This document shows positions 49,039-59,900 of a DNA stretch of 64,000 nucleotides, piece by piece. The translations under genes were made by a program, and so were the position numbers. Each line of letters opens with the position of its first letter. Positions within the stretch are counted from its first letter, which is position 1. This DNA is from Dasyornis broadbenti (taxonomy: Eukaryota > Chordata > Aves > Passeriformes > Dasyornithidae): NCBI GenBank assembly GCA_013397935.1, contig VZRN01001189.1, forward strand, positions 496,001 through 560,000, written 5' to 3'. The notes under the pieces are model-generated. The model ran no database searches and had not been told where the DNA came from. It saw only the letters and a program-made list of their open reading frames with translations.

Positions 49039-52000
49039 CTAAACTGACAGGTTGTCACAACTTTAATTAAGGAATCTGGTCATCATGATGAAGGATTAGT
49101 CTCTTTAGTGCAAAAAGTGTTCTACCTTTCCTTCCACTGAACCTCATAAATATACAACTGATAGTAAGTATATCTCTGCTGGCACTGGTAAATGTTCTGC
49201 TGTGTGCATATATTAGAATAACAAGCTAGGTTTATTTATAACAAAAAAATGCAGATATTTCAGAGCTCTGCTGAAATTATGGAAGAAGCACTGCTGAATA
49301 CAGAATTTGGAGGTGGAAAGGATCACTTTGCAGCTACTATTTCATTTCTCTCTGCACTGTGGCTGTAGGAAACTTATATTCCCCTCAGGCATTCTCAGTA
49401 GTTGATTTTCAAGCTATTAAAGTGTCATTTAAAATAACCACTGTATTTTACTGTGTCCTTTGACTGCCTGTCCCATTGTCCTGTTTGTTATTTATTAAGT
49501 TCTCACAAATACTTGACCAAACTTTTCCTTTCTGCAACTTGATTTAATTGCTCCTTATCCAAGCTTTCTCCAGCTTGGATTTTACTGTAGATATTCATGA
49601 GCCAGGAAATAACTACTGTATTTACTGAGCTGGGACAAGATTTAGAGTAGGACTTGCAGAAAGCTGTTGACCAGCACCCTTTGTGTGTGTCAAAGAAGGG
49701 ATTTCTACTGCAATGTGCTGCAGCACAGATCTCTCAGCCAGAGAAATCCTCCTCCCTCCAAAGTCTTGCCTGTTAAGAGCTGCATGATCCGTGTTCGACA
49801 AGAGGCACCTGTAGCTCTGTTTTGTCTCCTCACTGCCATGGTGCTGTGGGTTACATCTGCCCTCGGCTCAAAGGTGGGATTGCACCATACCAGGTCTGCA
49901 CAGGGCGGCATTAGGCATGAATCCTGCCAATCTATGAATCCAAGAAGGCTGGGATTAAAAACAGGAATAAACCCCAAATCCAAGATGCAGATGTAGTAGA
50001 AGAGTTTCTAGAGTTCTTTTTTTTGACATTGGGTGGTTATATTTAATACATAATTTGCTTAAAAAAAAAAGAGAAAAATTATCTGTTCAAATATTTCAGG
50101 CAAAATATATTGAAGTCTTTTGCTGTACTGGTGGTACAGTCCTCACAAATCTTCAGGAGAATACAGGAGAGCTCTCTGCACAGCTCCAGTGGAGCAATAG
50201 CCCCAGAGCACCTGCCATCATTTAGGATTATTTTTGTTGTTCAAGGTTTTCTCCTGAAAAAGAACCAAATCCAGTTTCAAACCCAAAGCCACCAATGCAA
50301 AGGCAGAGTCAGACATGCTCCTAAGACCTGAACACAACTGTCTGCTCTCACATTCTTCTTTCCTGACTTAATTCAAGACCACATTGTTATTTGCTTTCAA
50401 GCAGTTTAGAAATAAGTTCTGGACAATCCTGGTTTTGGTTTGCTTTTATTTTTTTTTTTCTCTGTGCTGTCCTAGCATATTTGGTCCTCAAATTACATGG
50501 AAATGCAATATACACCCACTTGTCCCTTAGTTGTGGGAATAGTTCAGGATTCCCTTAAAAAGAATTTGGAAGTAGTCCAGTATTTTAGTGATTGAAGTCT
50601 ACACAGTCTATAATATAACTGTCCTGAAAGATAAATAACTTGTCAGGAACTGCAGAAGAAAATCAAACCATGCTTTTAGTGGCAAGAAGTAGCAAATTGA
50701 GGTAGAAGTAAATATTATGATGACTTTTCCTCACGATTTTTTTCAAGGAGGCTGCCTTTAATCTAGACATGCAAGGAACTAATTTCAGGGGGGTTTTTGA
50801 TACTGGTACACTACTAAATTATGATGAACCTCTAAAATAGATTTGTCTTTCATTTATTGAGAGTTTATCAGACTTTTGATTTTTTAAATACCATGGTCCT
50901 CTCTAACATGTTGGGGCAAGTTCCTTCTACATTATTTTACATTAGAAACTACCAATATTATTATTTGCTATTTTTCAGCCACTGTTATAGCACAGAGCCC
51001 AGATTCAAATTTTTTCCTAATGTTGGATATGCTGCTTCCTTATTTATCTCAATGAGGACCACTTGAGGAGGAAGGAATTAATCAGAGGCCAAGCCTAAGT
51101 AAAACAGGCAAGAAAATTGAACATTCTGGGTTTTTTTCATTACCTCCACTTTGGAATGGAAATAAGGAGCTCAGAAGCCTTGGCTTTCTGCCTCCTTATG
51201 TCTGTACTTAGGAGAGTTCATGGGGCAGAAGGACAAATACAGGACATGGAAAAGCTGAGCAGTTTTGCCTTTTGAGCTAGATTTTGTGGGTTTGCTTAAT
51301 ACCCTGCCATTCCTGCCCCTGCCCCCCACCCCCCAAAAGTGGACACAACTCTGTGCTCCTGTGTGGTCTGCAAGGCTCAGCATTTTCTCTCCTTCCAAGC
51401 TGGCAGCTTTGCCATCATCTCAGTTTCCTAGCGAAAAAGATTCAGTACAATAAAAAAAATATTCCCTCAAAAAGTGATTTTAACCAACTCGGTGCTCCAT
51501 TTGCCCAGATTTATCCTCCAAAGCACATGCAGGCTTTATCATGCAGTGTAGTAAAAGTCCCATGAATTCCCTGTGTTCTCAGAGAGATTAAATAGCTATT
51601 ATAATAGACTTTTTCCATCTATTAGTGCATGACTTCTTGCCAGACAGACATCAGAGATACTGTAAACTGGGAATAGCTTGACATCTGATGTTAATTATTG
51701 AAATACAAGGCATGGCAAGGCAAGAATAACCCCCAAAGATACGCCACTAATTTGCTTTTTATCTTGAAAGTGACACAAATGACATACGAGTAATTTTTTC
51801 TGACTTCAGTTTTAGAAGCGTAAAGATCACAAAAACTTTGTCTTGCCTGTATTAGTTTGGCAACTTCTTGCTGTGTTTATCACAGCAGCAAATATCTTCA
51901 TGACAGCTTATCTGAACTAATCCAGGCTGTGAGAGTCAAATTGTCATCCTCTCTTTTATGGCTAAGTAATATGCCAGGTGGTGTTAGGAGCAATATTACT

Positions 52001-52064
52001 TGCAGAGGACATTTCAGGATAAAGAGCAATGCTGTTCAAGCTAGTCTCTTGCATCAGATGGAGC

Positions 52065-52172
52065 TCTGGACTGGGATCCAAGGAGTTTGATCCCATTTTG
52101 CCATTGTTTTGCTGAATGACCTTGAACACACTGCTTCTCTTTTCTAAGCCTGTTTCCCCAGCTGTAAAGGAT
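52065..52172 (+). mobile_element. MIR-type SINE (ancient)
   Basis: The string runs GCTCTGGACTGGGATCC-AGGAGTTTGATCCC, TTTTGCCATT, TTGCTGAATGACCTTGAACA, CACTGCTTCTCTTTTCTAAGCCTG, TTTCCCCAGCTGTAAAGGATGG. This is the collinear order of a mammalian-wide interspersed repeat: ACTGGGA core, GCCACT, TGTGACCTTGGGCAAGTCAC, CTCTCTGGGCCTCAGTTTCC, CTGTAAAATGGG. MIRs were active in early amniotes and survive in bird genomes as diverged copies, so a degraded copy here is plausible. The tRNA-like head is not clear. Confidence 0.75.
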
Positions 52173-52905
52173 GGATCACTGTGTTTGAATGGATTTGTGA
52201 AGTTGAGTTCTTGTGGTGTTACCTAACAAAAGCATCTGAGCAGGAAATTTTAAGCAGCACTAGTTCCCATTAAAGTATAATGTGAACTCTGGAAATACGT
52301 GAGAACTCCGTTAGCAGCCATCACAGCTCAAACAAAGTTTGCAGCCTTTGCAGCCTGACGTGTGCTCCTGGCTTCTTGTGTTATCTTGGGCTTCCTGCAT
52401 CCTCAATTCATTTTCCAGTGATCCAGCTGAAGCCCTGGCTTGGCAGCTCACATCAGATTGTCCACAGGCTTCACAAATATAAAACCAAAGCTGTCTAATT
52501 TGGGGGGAGGGACTAGACCCTGCACCAATGGGGTACAATTTAGCTGTTCTCACATGCTGCATACTGCATTTGATGCACTCTGCCAATGCAGAAGTTTCAA
52601 ACGCCACCAGCTCATTAAAAGTTGATTAATCCTCTGTGTAAAATCACTACATAGTTCCTGTGTAGGAGAATTACGTGTATAGCCTCAAACGCATTCTGGA
52701 TTTCACATGGTTATTTCAGATGGGCGGCAGATGGAGTAAATGAGTAAAGCTAAGTAATAGGTAATGGATAAAATTATTGGGTATTTGTAATGTTACAGTG
52801 GTTATAATTGGAAGCTGCACAATTTTATGTGGAAACATGCAGTGGATTAGAGCGAATAAAGCTTGGAAAGATCATAACCTTTTTGCCTTTCCTTGCTAAT
52901 TTTAG

Positions 52906-53049
52906 ATTTGATCTACAAAATAGAACTTGCTGGAGGACTGGGAGCCATCCTTCTTCTGCTTATTTTGCTCGTGACCATCTATAAGTGCTACAACATTGAG
53001 TTAATGCTGTTCTACAGACAGAACTTTGGAGGAGATGAAGCAGCTGATG
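52906..53049 (+). CDS. IL1RAPL2: IL1RAPL2 internal exon: juxtamembrane and transmembrane segment
   Basis: A 144-bp exon after the acceptor TTGCTAATTTTAG, phase 1 in and phase 1 out, closed by the strong donor GTAAGC. The peptide begins DLIYKIELAGG, then a single hydrophobic helix of about 22 residues (LGAILLLLILLVTIY), followed by the cytosolic stop-transfer K-C-Y and NIELMLFYRQNFGGDEAAD. The ELAGGLGAI-LLL-IYKCY-IE-MLFYR pattern is typical of IL1RAPL1 and IL1RAPL2. The YNIELMLFYRQ spelling favours IL1RAPL2, since IL1RAPL1 has YKIEIMLFYRN. It anchors the receptor in the postsynaptic or dendritic membrane and leads into the TIR domain. Reading through the donor gives only four extra residues (GKQY) before a stop, unlike the two preceding exons. 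Confidence 0.95.
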
Positions 53050-54149
53050 GTAAGCAGTATTGAGGAAACTCAATATTTTCAATGGAAATATTTCAGAAAC
53101 CCAAAGTGGCAAGAGTGAAACGAATCCCAACAGATACCTGCTGCTAGTTTAAGTTCAAACTACTAAGCACCCAACAGTGTAAAGCCCTAAGACTTTCTCC
53201 CAAAGCCCCCTGAGATCAATGAGTTTTTTCACAGAAATGCCACTGGGCTGTGCCAGGAGCAAAAGGGAGCCAGAAGAATTGTTCATGAGTCTGTTACAGG
53301 GGCTCAAATGTCGTTCGTGAGCTCACTCCTCGCAGGAACTCTTCACGTTCATGTGTCCAGTGCCACATGTGCCCAGGGTCCTTTCTCCTGAGAGCCATGC
53401 TGGATCTGGGCAACCTTTCACCGGGAGTTCGAGTTCTTCATTAAACACTTTCATTTAATTGTCACCAGGCTTCCAGTGACCTTCTCTGACTGGTGAGAGG
53501 TGATTGTTATGAGCCTAGCTATTTACCTCAGTTAATTGGGAGACTGTAAACAACTTGGTGGGAATGTGCAGCTTGCCTGGGGAGTATATTTAGGAATAAA
53601 CTAGGCTGTTCCCATTTTTCTTCCCTTTCACTAGCATATATTCTGTTTGGTGCCTAAAGGTAAACTTGTATTTTTAAACTGAAGCTTTAATTCTCCTGAA
53701 CATAGAACATTCCTTCTCCTATGAAGCTGGAGTAAGACCTGTAAACTAAATCCAAGTGCTTTAAATCCTATTATTGTGTTCTTAACACTTATTTAATAAT
53801 TAATACATTGTTAATATGTATCTAAGGAATATCTGCTAAAGAGATAAAGTGCAGTGTTCAAGTACAGATGCTTGCCATAGCCCACTGCAGCACTCAGCAG
53901 TCACACAGGCTCTGGAATGGTGCATCCAGAGACTACAATAGATTTGAAATGAGAGCAGGGAACATATTTTCCATGGTGACAAAAACAATGTGCAGTTGCA
54001 TAGACATGTTGTTTCTGCAATTGGCATTACTGTTATCACAGAAATAAATGTTTCTGTTTCACACTGGGTAGATATGGTGTGAAAATGATCCACCACAATG
54101 AAATCCGTAGGAGTTTTGGAGAATGGATGGAATGACATCTAGGGAATTT

Positions 54150-54212
54150 TAGAAGGAGAAAGGATGATCTTTGTGGGTCCCTTCCAACTCAGAATGTTTT
54201 GTGATTCTGTGA
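54150..54212 (+). mobile_element. CR1 LINE 3' tail
   Basis: GGATGATCTTTGTGGGTCCC, TTCCAACTCAGAATGTTTTG and TGATTCTGTGAT form the last 50-60 bp of an avian CR1 3' UTR, including its terminal octamer-like repeats. Only the tail is recognisable. It is in the same orientation as the 48714 copy and the host gene. Confidence 0.85.
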
Positions 54213-55029
54213 TAAATAACAGGAATAGAGGTCAGGAAATGCTGTTTTTTCTCGATCCTCATGTATGACTGGGAAAAACTAAAATTATGCTTTTTTCATA
54301 CTATACAATACTGCAGAATATTTATAATAGTACCCAGGACAAAGGGAAGGATGAGACGTGGTTTGGGAAGTACTTTAGCTCAAATACCTCAGGATCATAC
54401 CAACATTATATCCCTGGTTAACACCAACCAAAAGCGGTAGCTTTCTCCAGCATGCTTTGATTTGTTTATCTTGTGTTTTCGGTGTGAAGCTGCTGCATTT
54501 TTATTCAGGTAACTTCCTTGGTTCAATCACTTTTTAATTTATGAAACAATATTATTTTCTGGTTATTTAGAGGAAGCCCCATGAGTACATAGGGGATTTT
54601 GTGTGCCTATTAATTTTGAAAACAACCTTTTATTTTTCTAATGCAAGACTGTAGACCTTTCACAGATTTGTGTCTCATTCTGATCCTGCAGGATGAAAGA
54701 TGGAGGCAGAAAGTCACAGAAGTCAAAGCATGTATGGGGTTGTTTGTTTCTTCTCATGGAGGCTGTAGTGGGAGCATACAGAGCTCCCATGACCAATCAG
54801 CTGTATAGATGCGATCACAGGGTCATTTTCCACTTATATGTGTATTTCTTTTAAAAAGAAGATTTGGAACTCAACAGATTTACTTTATTCCTATTTCTAA
54901 AAATATCCCAAGTAAGCAATGTTGGATGCACTCACTTCCTGTATTGTGTGTAGCATTGCTTTTAGAGAAAATGACACTGAGGATTAAGGGATCCATTTAG
55001 GAAATGGCTCCAAACAGAGCCTGCAGAGC

Positions 55030-55345
55030 TCCAGGCCTGCAGAGCAAGCGGTGGGCGAGCGTGGGCAGCTCCTTCTTCTCTGCCCTGGTACGTGAAGCCT
55101 GTGAGGAGGGAGCTGAGCCCACGGAGCTGTAACACCGTGCACAGACTGCCAGCAGCCCGGGGGAGCTGGTTCTGCCAGCATCCTGCTGGCTGGCCCTGGG
55201 AGCTGGGGTGACTGGCGAGGGAAGCTGTGCCCCTGCAGGGGCAGGAGCTCGGGCACCGCCAGCTCTCGCCGTGCTGCGCGCCCAGGGACAGCAGGGCTCT
55301 GCTGCCTCCGCACAGCTCTCGGACCCGGGCAGGGATGCTGCCTCC
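55030..55345. other. CpG-rich, GC-rich patch inside the intron
   Basis: By eye I count about 17 CpG dinucleotides in roughly 315 bp, densest in 55210-55345, within otherwise AT-rich and CpG-poor sequence. Both strands are open for long stretches here, but the predicted peptides (alanine-, proline- and serine-rich) match nothing I know and have no splice context. It may be a small orphan CpG island, an old GC-rich repeat, or a biased gene conversion spot. Confidence 0.5.
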
Positions 55346-56252
55346 AGGATCACTGGCATCTCTTAAAAGGTTTTGGCAGGCTTCCTTATGGACAGGGCAG
55401 AAGGTTTTGGACAGGCCTCCAAAGCTGGCTGGCCTGTTGACTTCAGAGGGATGTCAGCAAGCCAGGTGGACATCTTCCATCCTCCCCTACAGCTAGGGTG
55501 ACACTAGGCAAATTGCCTTTTACAAATATGTAATTATTCACGTGCTTTGACTTCAGCTCTGACCCTCATGGATCTGGCTTTGTGTCAGGAATTATAAGTA
55601 ACCATCAGTTCAAGGTCGTCAAGAGATATATTTTATTATGATTAGATACTTTTTCTTTTTATTGGAATATATTGGTGATTTTTAACTGCTTTAATTATGT
55701 TTCATGTGCAGTATTCTTTACAGATAATTGGTACTCAGAAACCCTCCATTCATGCAGTTTTGTTCTCACAACATTAACTGTTTGATTTTTCCTTTTCTGT
55801 AAATAATGGCAGCTGAGCTCTTCCCTGGAGACTGAATTGCTGAAGGTTGACTTTTCAATACACTATTTTCCATTACTGCAGAGGAATACAAAGAGAAATG
55901 TCACTTAGACAGTCTGATCCCAGCATGGATCCTCAGCTCAGTAGTGGCACCACTTCTGTCCCTGGCACACTCACGAGCTCTTAGCTCCATGTTTCAGAAG
56001 CAGAGCTGGAGACAAGCCCTAGTGCTGGGCAGGAGAAGGAAAAGGAGGAGGAGTGTTGCCCTCAATGGGAGTTAATTCTTCCTCTTATAATGTGAGCCCC
56101 AAGTATTTCAAATCTGCTGGATCAAGTGACCTCTAAAATTATAATATTGATTTTTAAAATGACAGGATTTTCTGGGGGAAAAAAAAATGCATTTAGCATT
56201 GTTTTCTGAATAGTCAGTCTTCATTTGAATTAAGTCATGTCTTTTCTCACAA

Positions 56253-56287
56253 TTACTTGAAGGAAAAGGAAATTTTCCTTCAAGTAA
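56253..56287. repeat. Perfect 15-bp inverted repeat with a 5-nt loop
   Basis: TTACTTGAAGGAAAA (56253-56267) is the exact reverse complement of TTTTCCTTCAAGTAA (56273-56287), separated by GGAAA. The next 60 bp repeat parts of it (AAGGAAATTTTCCTTG, and three CTCAAAACTTT-like units at about 56306-56350). The block ends about 410 bp before the TIR exon. Confidence 0.85.
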
Positions 56288-56392
56288 GGAAGGAAATTTT
56301 CCTTGCTCAAAACTTTCCAGGCTCAAAAACTTTTCCAAGCTCAAAACTTTAACATAATCCTAGCACTCTTGAGGAATAGAAGTTGAAAGAAT

Positions 56393-56460
56393 TGCATTAC
56401 CAATATGTAAAGGATTAAAATAGAACTGCATTGCCAATATGTAAAGGATTAAAATAAAAA
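56393..56460. repeat. 34-bp tandem duplication, two copies
   Basis: TGCATT-CCAATATGTAAAGG-ATTAAAATA occurs twice head to tail, starting at 56393 and 56427. The copies differ at only about three positions, so the duplication is fairly recent. Confidence 0.85.
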
Positions 56461-56760
56461 GTTTCAGCATTAGTATTTGTATGAATATTTTGCCCATGAT
56501 CTTTTCAGCTGCAGTACAGGTTTGACCACATGGAACAGAGTTACCGCTCAACATGCAGCGGGAAACTGAAAGGATGTTCTTTGTCTGGACCCAAGGGATT
56601 TCTCTCTGGAAGCCATATTATATGTTCCTGTGAAAAGTCCCTATTTTGTTGGGAGAAGCTTGGTGATTTCGAGGAATAATACAATTTCCCAGTACTCCCC
56701 TGTATTCTTTATAGTTTGCTCTTGCAAACAGCAGACTGAACATGATTTGTTTTCTTACAG

Positions 56761-56931
56761 ACAACAAGGAATACGATGCTTATCTTTCATACACCAAAGT
56801 GGATCCTGATGCGTTAGATCGTGATAATAATGAAGAGGAGCAGTTTGCACTTGAAATTCTGCCAGATGTTCTAGAAAAGCACTATGGATATAAGCTCTTC
56901 ATTCCAGATAGGGACCTGATCCCTAGTGGAA
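56761..56931 (+). CDS. IL1RAPL2: IL1RAPL2 internal exon: start of the cytoplasmic TIR domain
   Basis: A 171-bp exon after TTTTCTTACAG, phase 1 in and phase 1 out, closed by a perfect GTAAGT donor. The peptide reads DNKEYDAYLSYTKVD, then PDALDRDNNEEEQFALEIL, then PDVLEKHYGYKLFIP, then DRDLIPSG. YDAYLSY is TIR box 1 (first beta strand). DRDLIPSG is the box 2/BB-loop region (the RDxxPG-type motif, here with S before G). Box 3 and the long IL1RAPL-specific C-terminal tail belong to the following exon, which is not in the window. The TIR domains of this family mediate intracellular signalling and synapse-organising functions. The closest alternative, IL1RAPL1, has a different segment after KVDPD (QWNQETGEEERF), so IL1RAPL2 is favoured. 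Read-through of the donor gives four residues after the split serine codon (KYF-type tail) before a stop at 56943-56945. Confidence 0.96.
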
Positions 56932-59900
56932 GTAAGTATTTCTGACCTTTCAGTTTTATTTCGGTCTGATGTGTCACAAAGGCCTGGACTGTATGATAAG
57001 TACTAGGTATGGAAAACCTCTCCTTGGGAAGTGGTTGCAAGAATGGGAAAAGTTTCCTCAGCACTGCAAATTTGAGCTCTTTATTGGAGCTTGTTCCCGC
57101 ACTGCTGAAATCAGAGGGAACTGCCTTTCATGTCAGTGCAGGCAGGAGCTGGACTTTCCTAAGGGGAAGGCTCCAGGACTGCAAGCAATACCAAGTCTAA
57201 AATGTCTACATCAGGCACAGGTAATTAAAAAGGAAACTTTCCAAAAAGGTTTTGTCTTCTCTGTTACATCATTGAAAATGGGATTATAATTTCTTTTCAG
57301 CGATTAGTTGTTTGTCTACAGAAGCTTTACAAGTAAACTTGATCTTTTCTGCTGTCTTTTGGTTTTTTCCTTAACTTGGAAGTCTCATAAAGATCTAAAT
57401 AGTTTCCCCATTATTGGTAAAGGTACAATTTCTTTATTAGAGTTTTGACTAAGGGTTGAATTTCTGAGCAGTGTGGGCATTGTGTAAGTCATGATATTGT
57501 GTAAGTAATGCTAATTATTCAGAGGACTGTGTACAGCCCACTGAACTGATGCTGTTTTCCACGCTGAGAATGAAATAGAGTTGTCCATTTCACACCAGTT
57601 TTGCTGCCATGTCTGAAGATCCAGCAGCACCTTTGGATGTCTGTACCAACAGATAATGCTTTCCTAGTGGTAGTTATGGCATTTCTTCTACTAGATTCAT
57701 TTTTGAGCAAGTCAAAAAGACCACGAATCATGCATTGTGTTGATGAATTTGGAATGCACAGTATGTTTGCTGTAATATCACATTTCTTTGAAATGCTACC
57801 CTTGTGAAAAATCAGCTCTTGGGGTTTTTTTACAAATTCCATCTCCAAATCACTTTCATAAAAACAGTGGAAGAGAATATGGACTTCTCTCTGTATGTGC
57901 TACTGTGCAGGAAATATGAACAAGAGAACAAAGCAATGGCTGTAGTGGAGTAGATGTCCCCAAACACGGAACAGCTCAAACATAGCTGCATTAGCAACCT
58001 GCCTGCCAAAGACTTGAAACTGCCGCCTCGCTGTGCCAAACCCCAGTGCCCGACCCAGACATTAGAGCCTGTTTCTTCTCTGACATTTGAGAGAGCTGGA
58101 AACAGCTCTGAACCCTTCACCACTGGGAAAGGGGAGTCAGAGCCTCACCAGAGATCATGAAAAGTCCTGTGCAGGAGCCTTGAATTTATCATGTGGATTT
58201 GCAGCTCCTAGCTTAGAGCTGACTCCCTTTTTCTTTTACCCCCTGCAAGGTGTAAGTTTTTCTCCCACAGTGACAAACTCCAGAAAGGGGTCTTGGCTCA
58301 TAGGCTTCTCATTTCTTACAGTACAAGCAAATTACACCAAATTTTAAGATATTATTAAGAGAAAATACATCTTTTAGTGATTAAATTCACAAAGGTCTTG
58401 CAACTAGTTGTTTCATATCCAACAATATAGCAGAGTTATATGTAGCAATTATGGAAGTGAACTAAAAAGTTTAAAGCTAACCCTTCAATGGTAACTATAC
58501 TGAAACACAGATTAATCTGAAATGAGATTCTTTTTTCCAGTTATTGTTCCAGCCAGTATGGTGTTTTATTTTTGTCTATTTTTGTCAGCCAGGCACTCAG
58601 CAAATACTTGCCATCACTTTGGGTATTCATTAAACCTCTCCTGAAAATGTAGGGTACCTGAAAATGTCAGTTCTCATTTATGAACATTCACAGATTTAAT
58701 CCCTCTTCTTTCCTCTCAAACTCACTTCTGCAGTATTATGAAAAGGCCTGATTCTAACACATGCAGCTTCAAGAACGCTTAATCAGACATAATGACAATG
58801 CAGAATAAAATGTGGAGCCGAAATGAGTGTGATTTGCATGCTTTAGCTTTGGAAAAGATATGGGGGAAAGCACTTCGTTTTAAGGGGGCCTAGAGGGAGG
58901 GCAAGGGGATGGGGAAGGAGGGAAGACTCGGCCTCCTGCATCTGTGAGTTCTCTGTGTGCCCTGGGGCAGTGGAACGTGGCTGTGTTCTGCCTAATGCTC
59001 AGCACTCTCACAAGGACTTGCAGTGCTGAAGGCAGTGTGATGTGGAATGGGCCTGCAAGAAACTTCAGAGGTAAACACAGCGTGTATTAGAGTGACTGCC
59101 TCAAAAAGTGGCAGATGTGACAAAAGATACAGCTCTCCAGGGTAGATTTCTGTAGAAAAACGGGGTTGATCTCAGCTATCGTTTTATTTTAGGAAATATC
59201 TCTTCTCACATGTGCTGCATTTGCTCGTCTTTCAGTGTAAATTGCTTTCATCAATGTAATCGTTTCCCACTCTCTGCTCCGATGTGTTTCCTTCTCTATC
59301 TGTGTACCTCGGTGTCTGTCACCCCAGCAGTGCAGCCAGGAGTGCGCCTGCAATCCCTGCAGTTGTGAGGAGCTGCCACGGGAGGGTGTGCACCATTCGC
59401 TTCCTTCCTGGCATGCAGCAGCTCGTACAGCTGCTCCCTGCCTTTGAGAGCAGGCAAAAAATAGATTTGTTAAACAGTATTTCATTAATTTTCTTGTGCA
59501 GTTCTCCAAACAACCTAAAAAGCTGACTTCGAGAAAATTCAGGGACAAGTTTGGTTATGTTTTTGTCCAGCTGGCTCATCGCTGACCCCTGGGGAAAAGC
59601 TGTGATGGGCTCTGCATGTCCCTGTGCAGCCGAGGGGGAGATTACAGCCAGATGTGCTCGGCTGGGACACACCCGCAGCCACCTCCTCCATAGGGCACGT
59701 CCGAGCTCTGCTTTTGGCTCTGGGAACCGTCTGGTTCAGGGATGGCCATGGAGCTGCCGCTGCTGTCCCCAGGAGGAGAGAGCTGGTGCCTGTGGGCACT
59801 GAGGCCACCCCTTCACCATTGGGAAGCAGATACCAGGGTGCAGGTCAGCTGGGGCTGAGGAGGTGTTGGTTTCTGAGCCCTGCCGGGATACAAATGTTAT

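Larger units (their letters stand above)
47640..52905 (+). other. IL1RAPL2: IL1RAPL2 intron between the Ig3 and transmembrane exons
   Basis: A 5.3-kb phase-1 GT-AG intron. It carries a CR1 LINE fragment (48714-49038) and a MIR SINE (52065-52172), both in the sense orientation. The first 240 bases are open in the frame of the preceding exon, with a stop at 47879-47881. A non-canonical ATTAAA polyadenylation hexamer is at 48240-48245. No further exon was recognised. Confidence 0.85.
53050..56760 (+). other. IL1RAPL2: IL1RAPL2 intron between the transmembrane and TIR exons
   Basis: A 3.7-kb phase-1 GT-AG intron. It contains a CR1 tail (54150-54212), a CpG-rich patch (about 55030-55345), a clean hairpin (56253-56287) and a 34-bp tandem duplication (56393-56460). 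No additional exon was recognised. Its 3' end is a good acceptor (TTTGTTTTCTTACAG). Confidence 0.85.

Noticed and set aside
41153..56931. Assignment to IL1RAPL1, IL1RAP or another IL-1R family gene
   Set aside because: Residues in all four exons follow IL1RAPL2 more closely than IL1RAPL1. IL1RAP has different Ig3 and juxtamembrane sequences.
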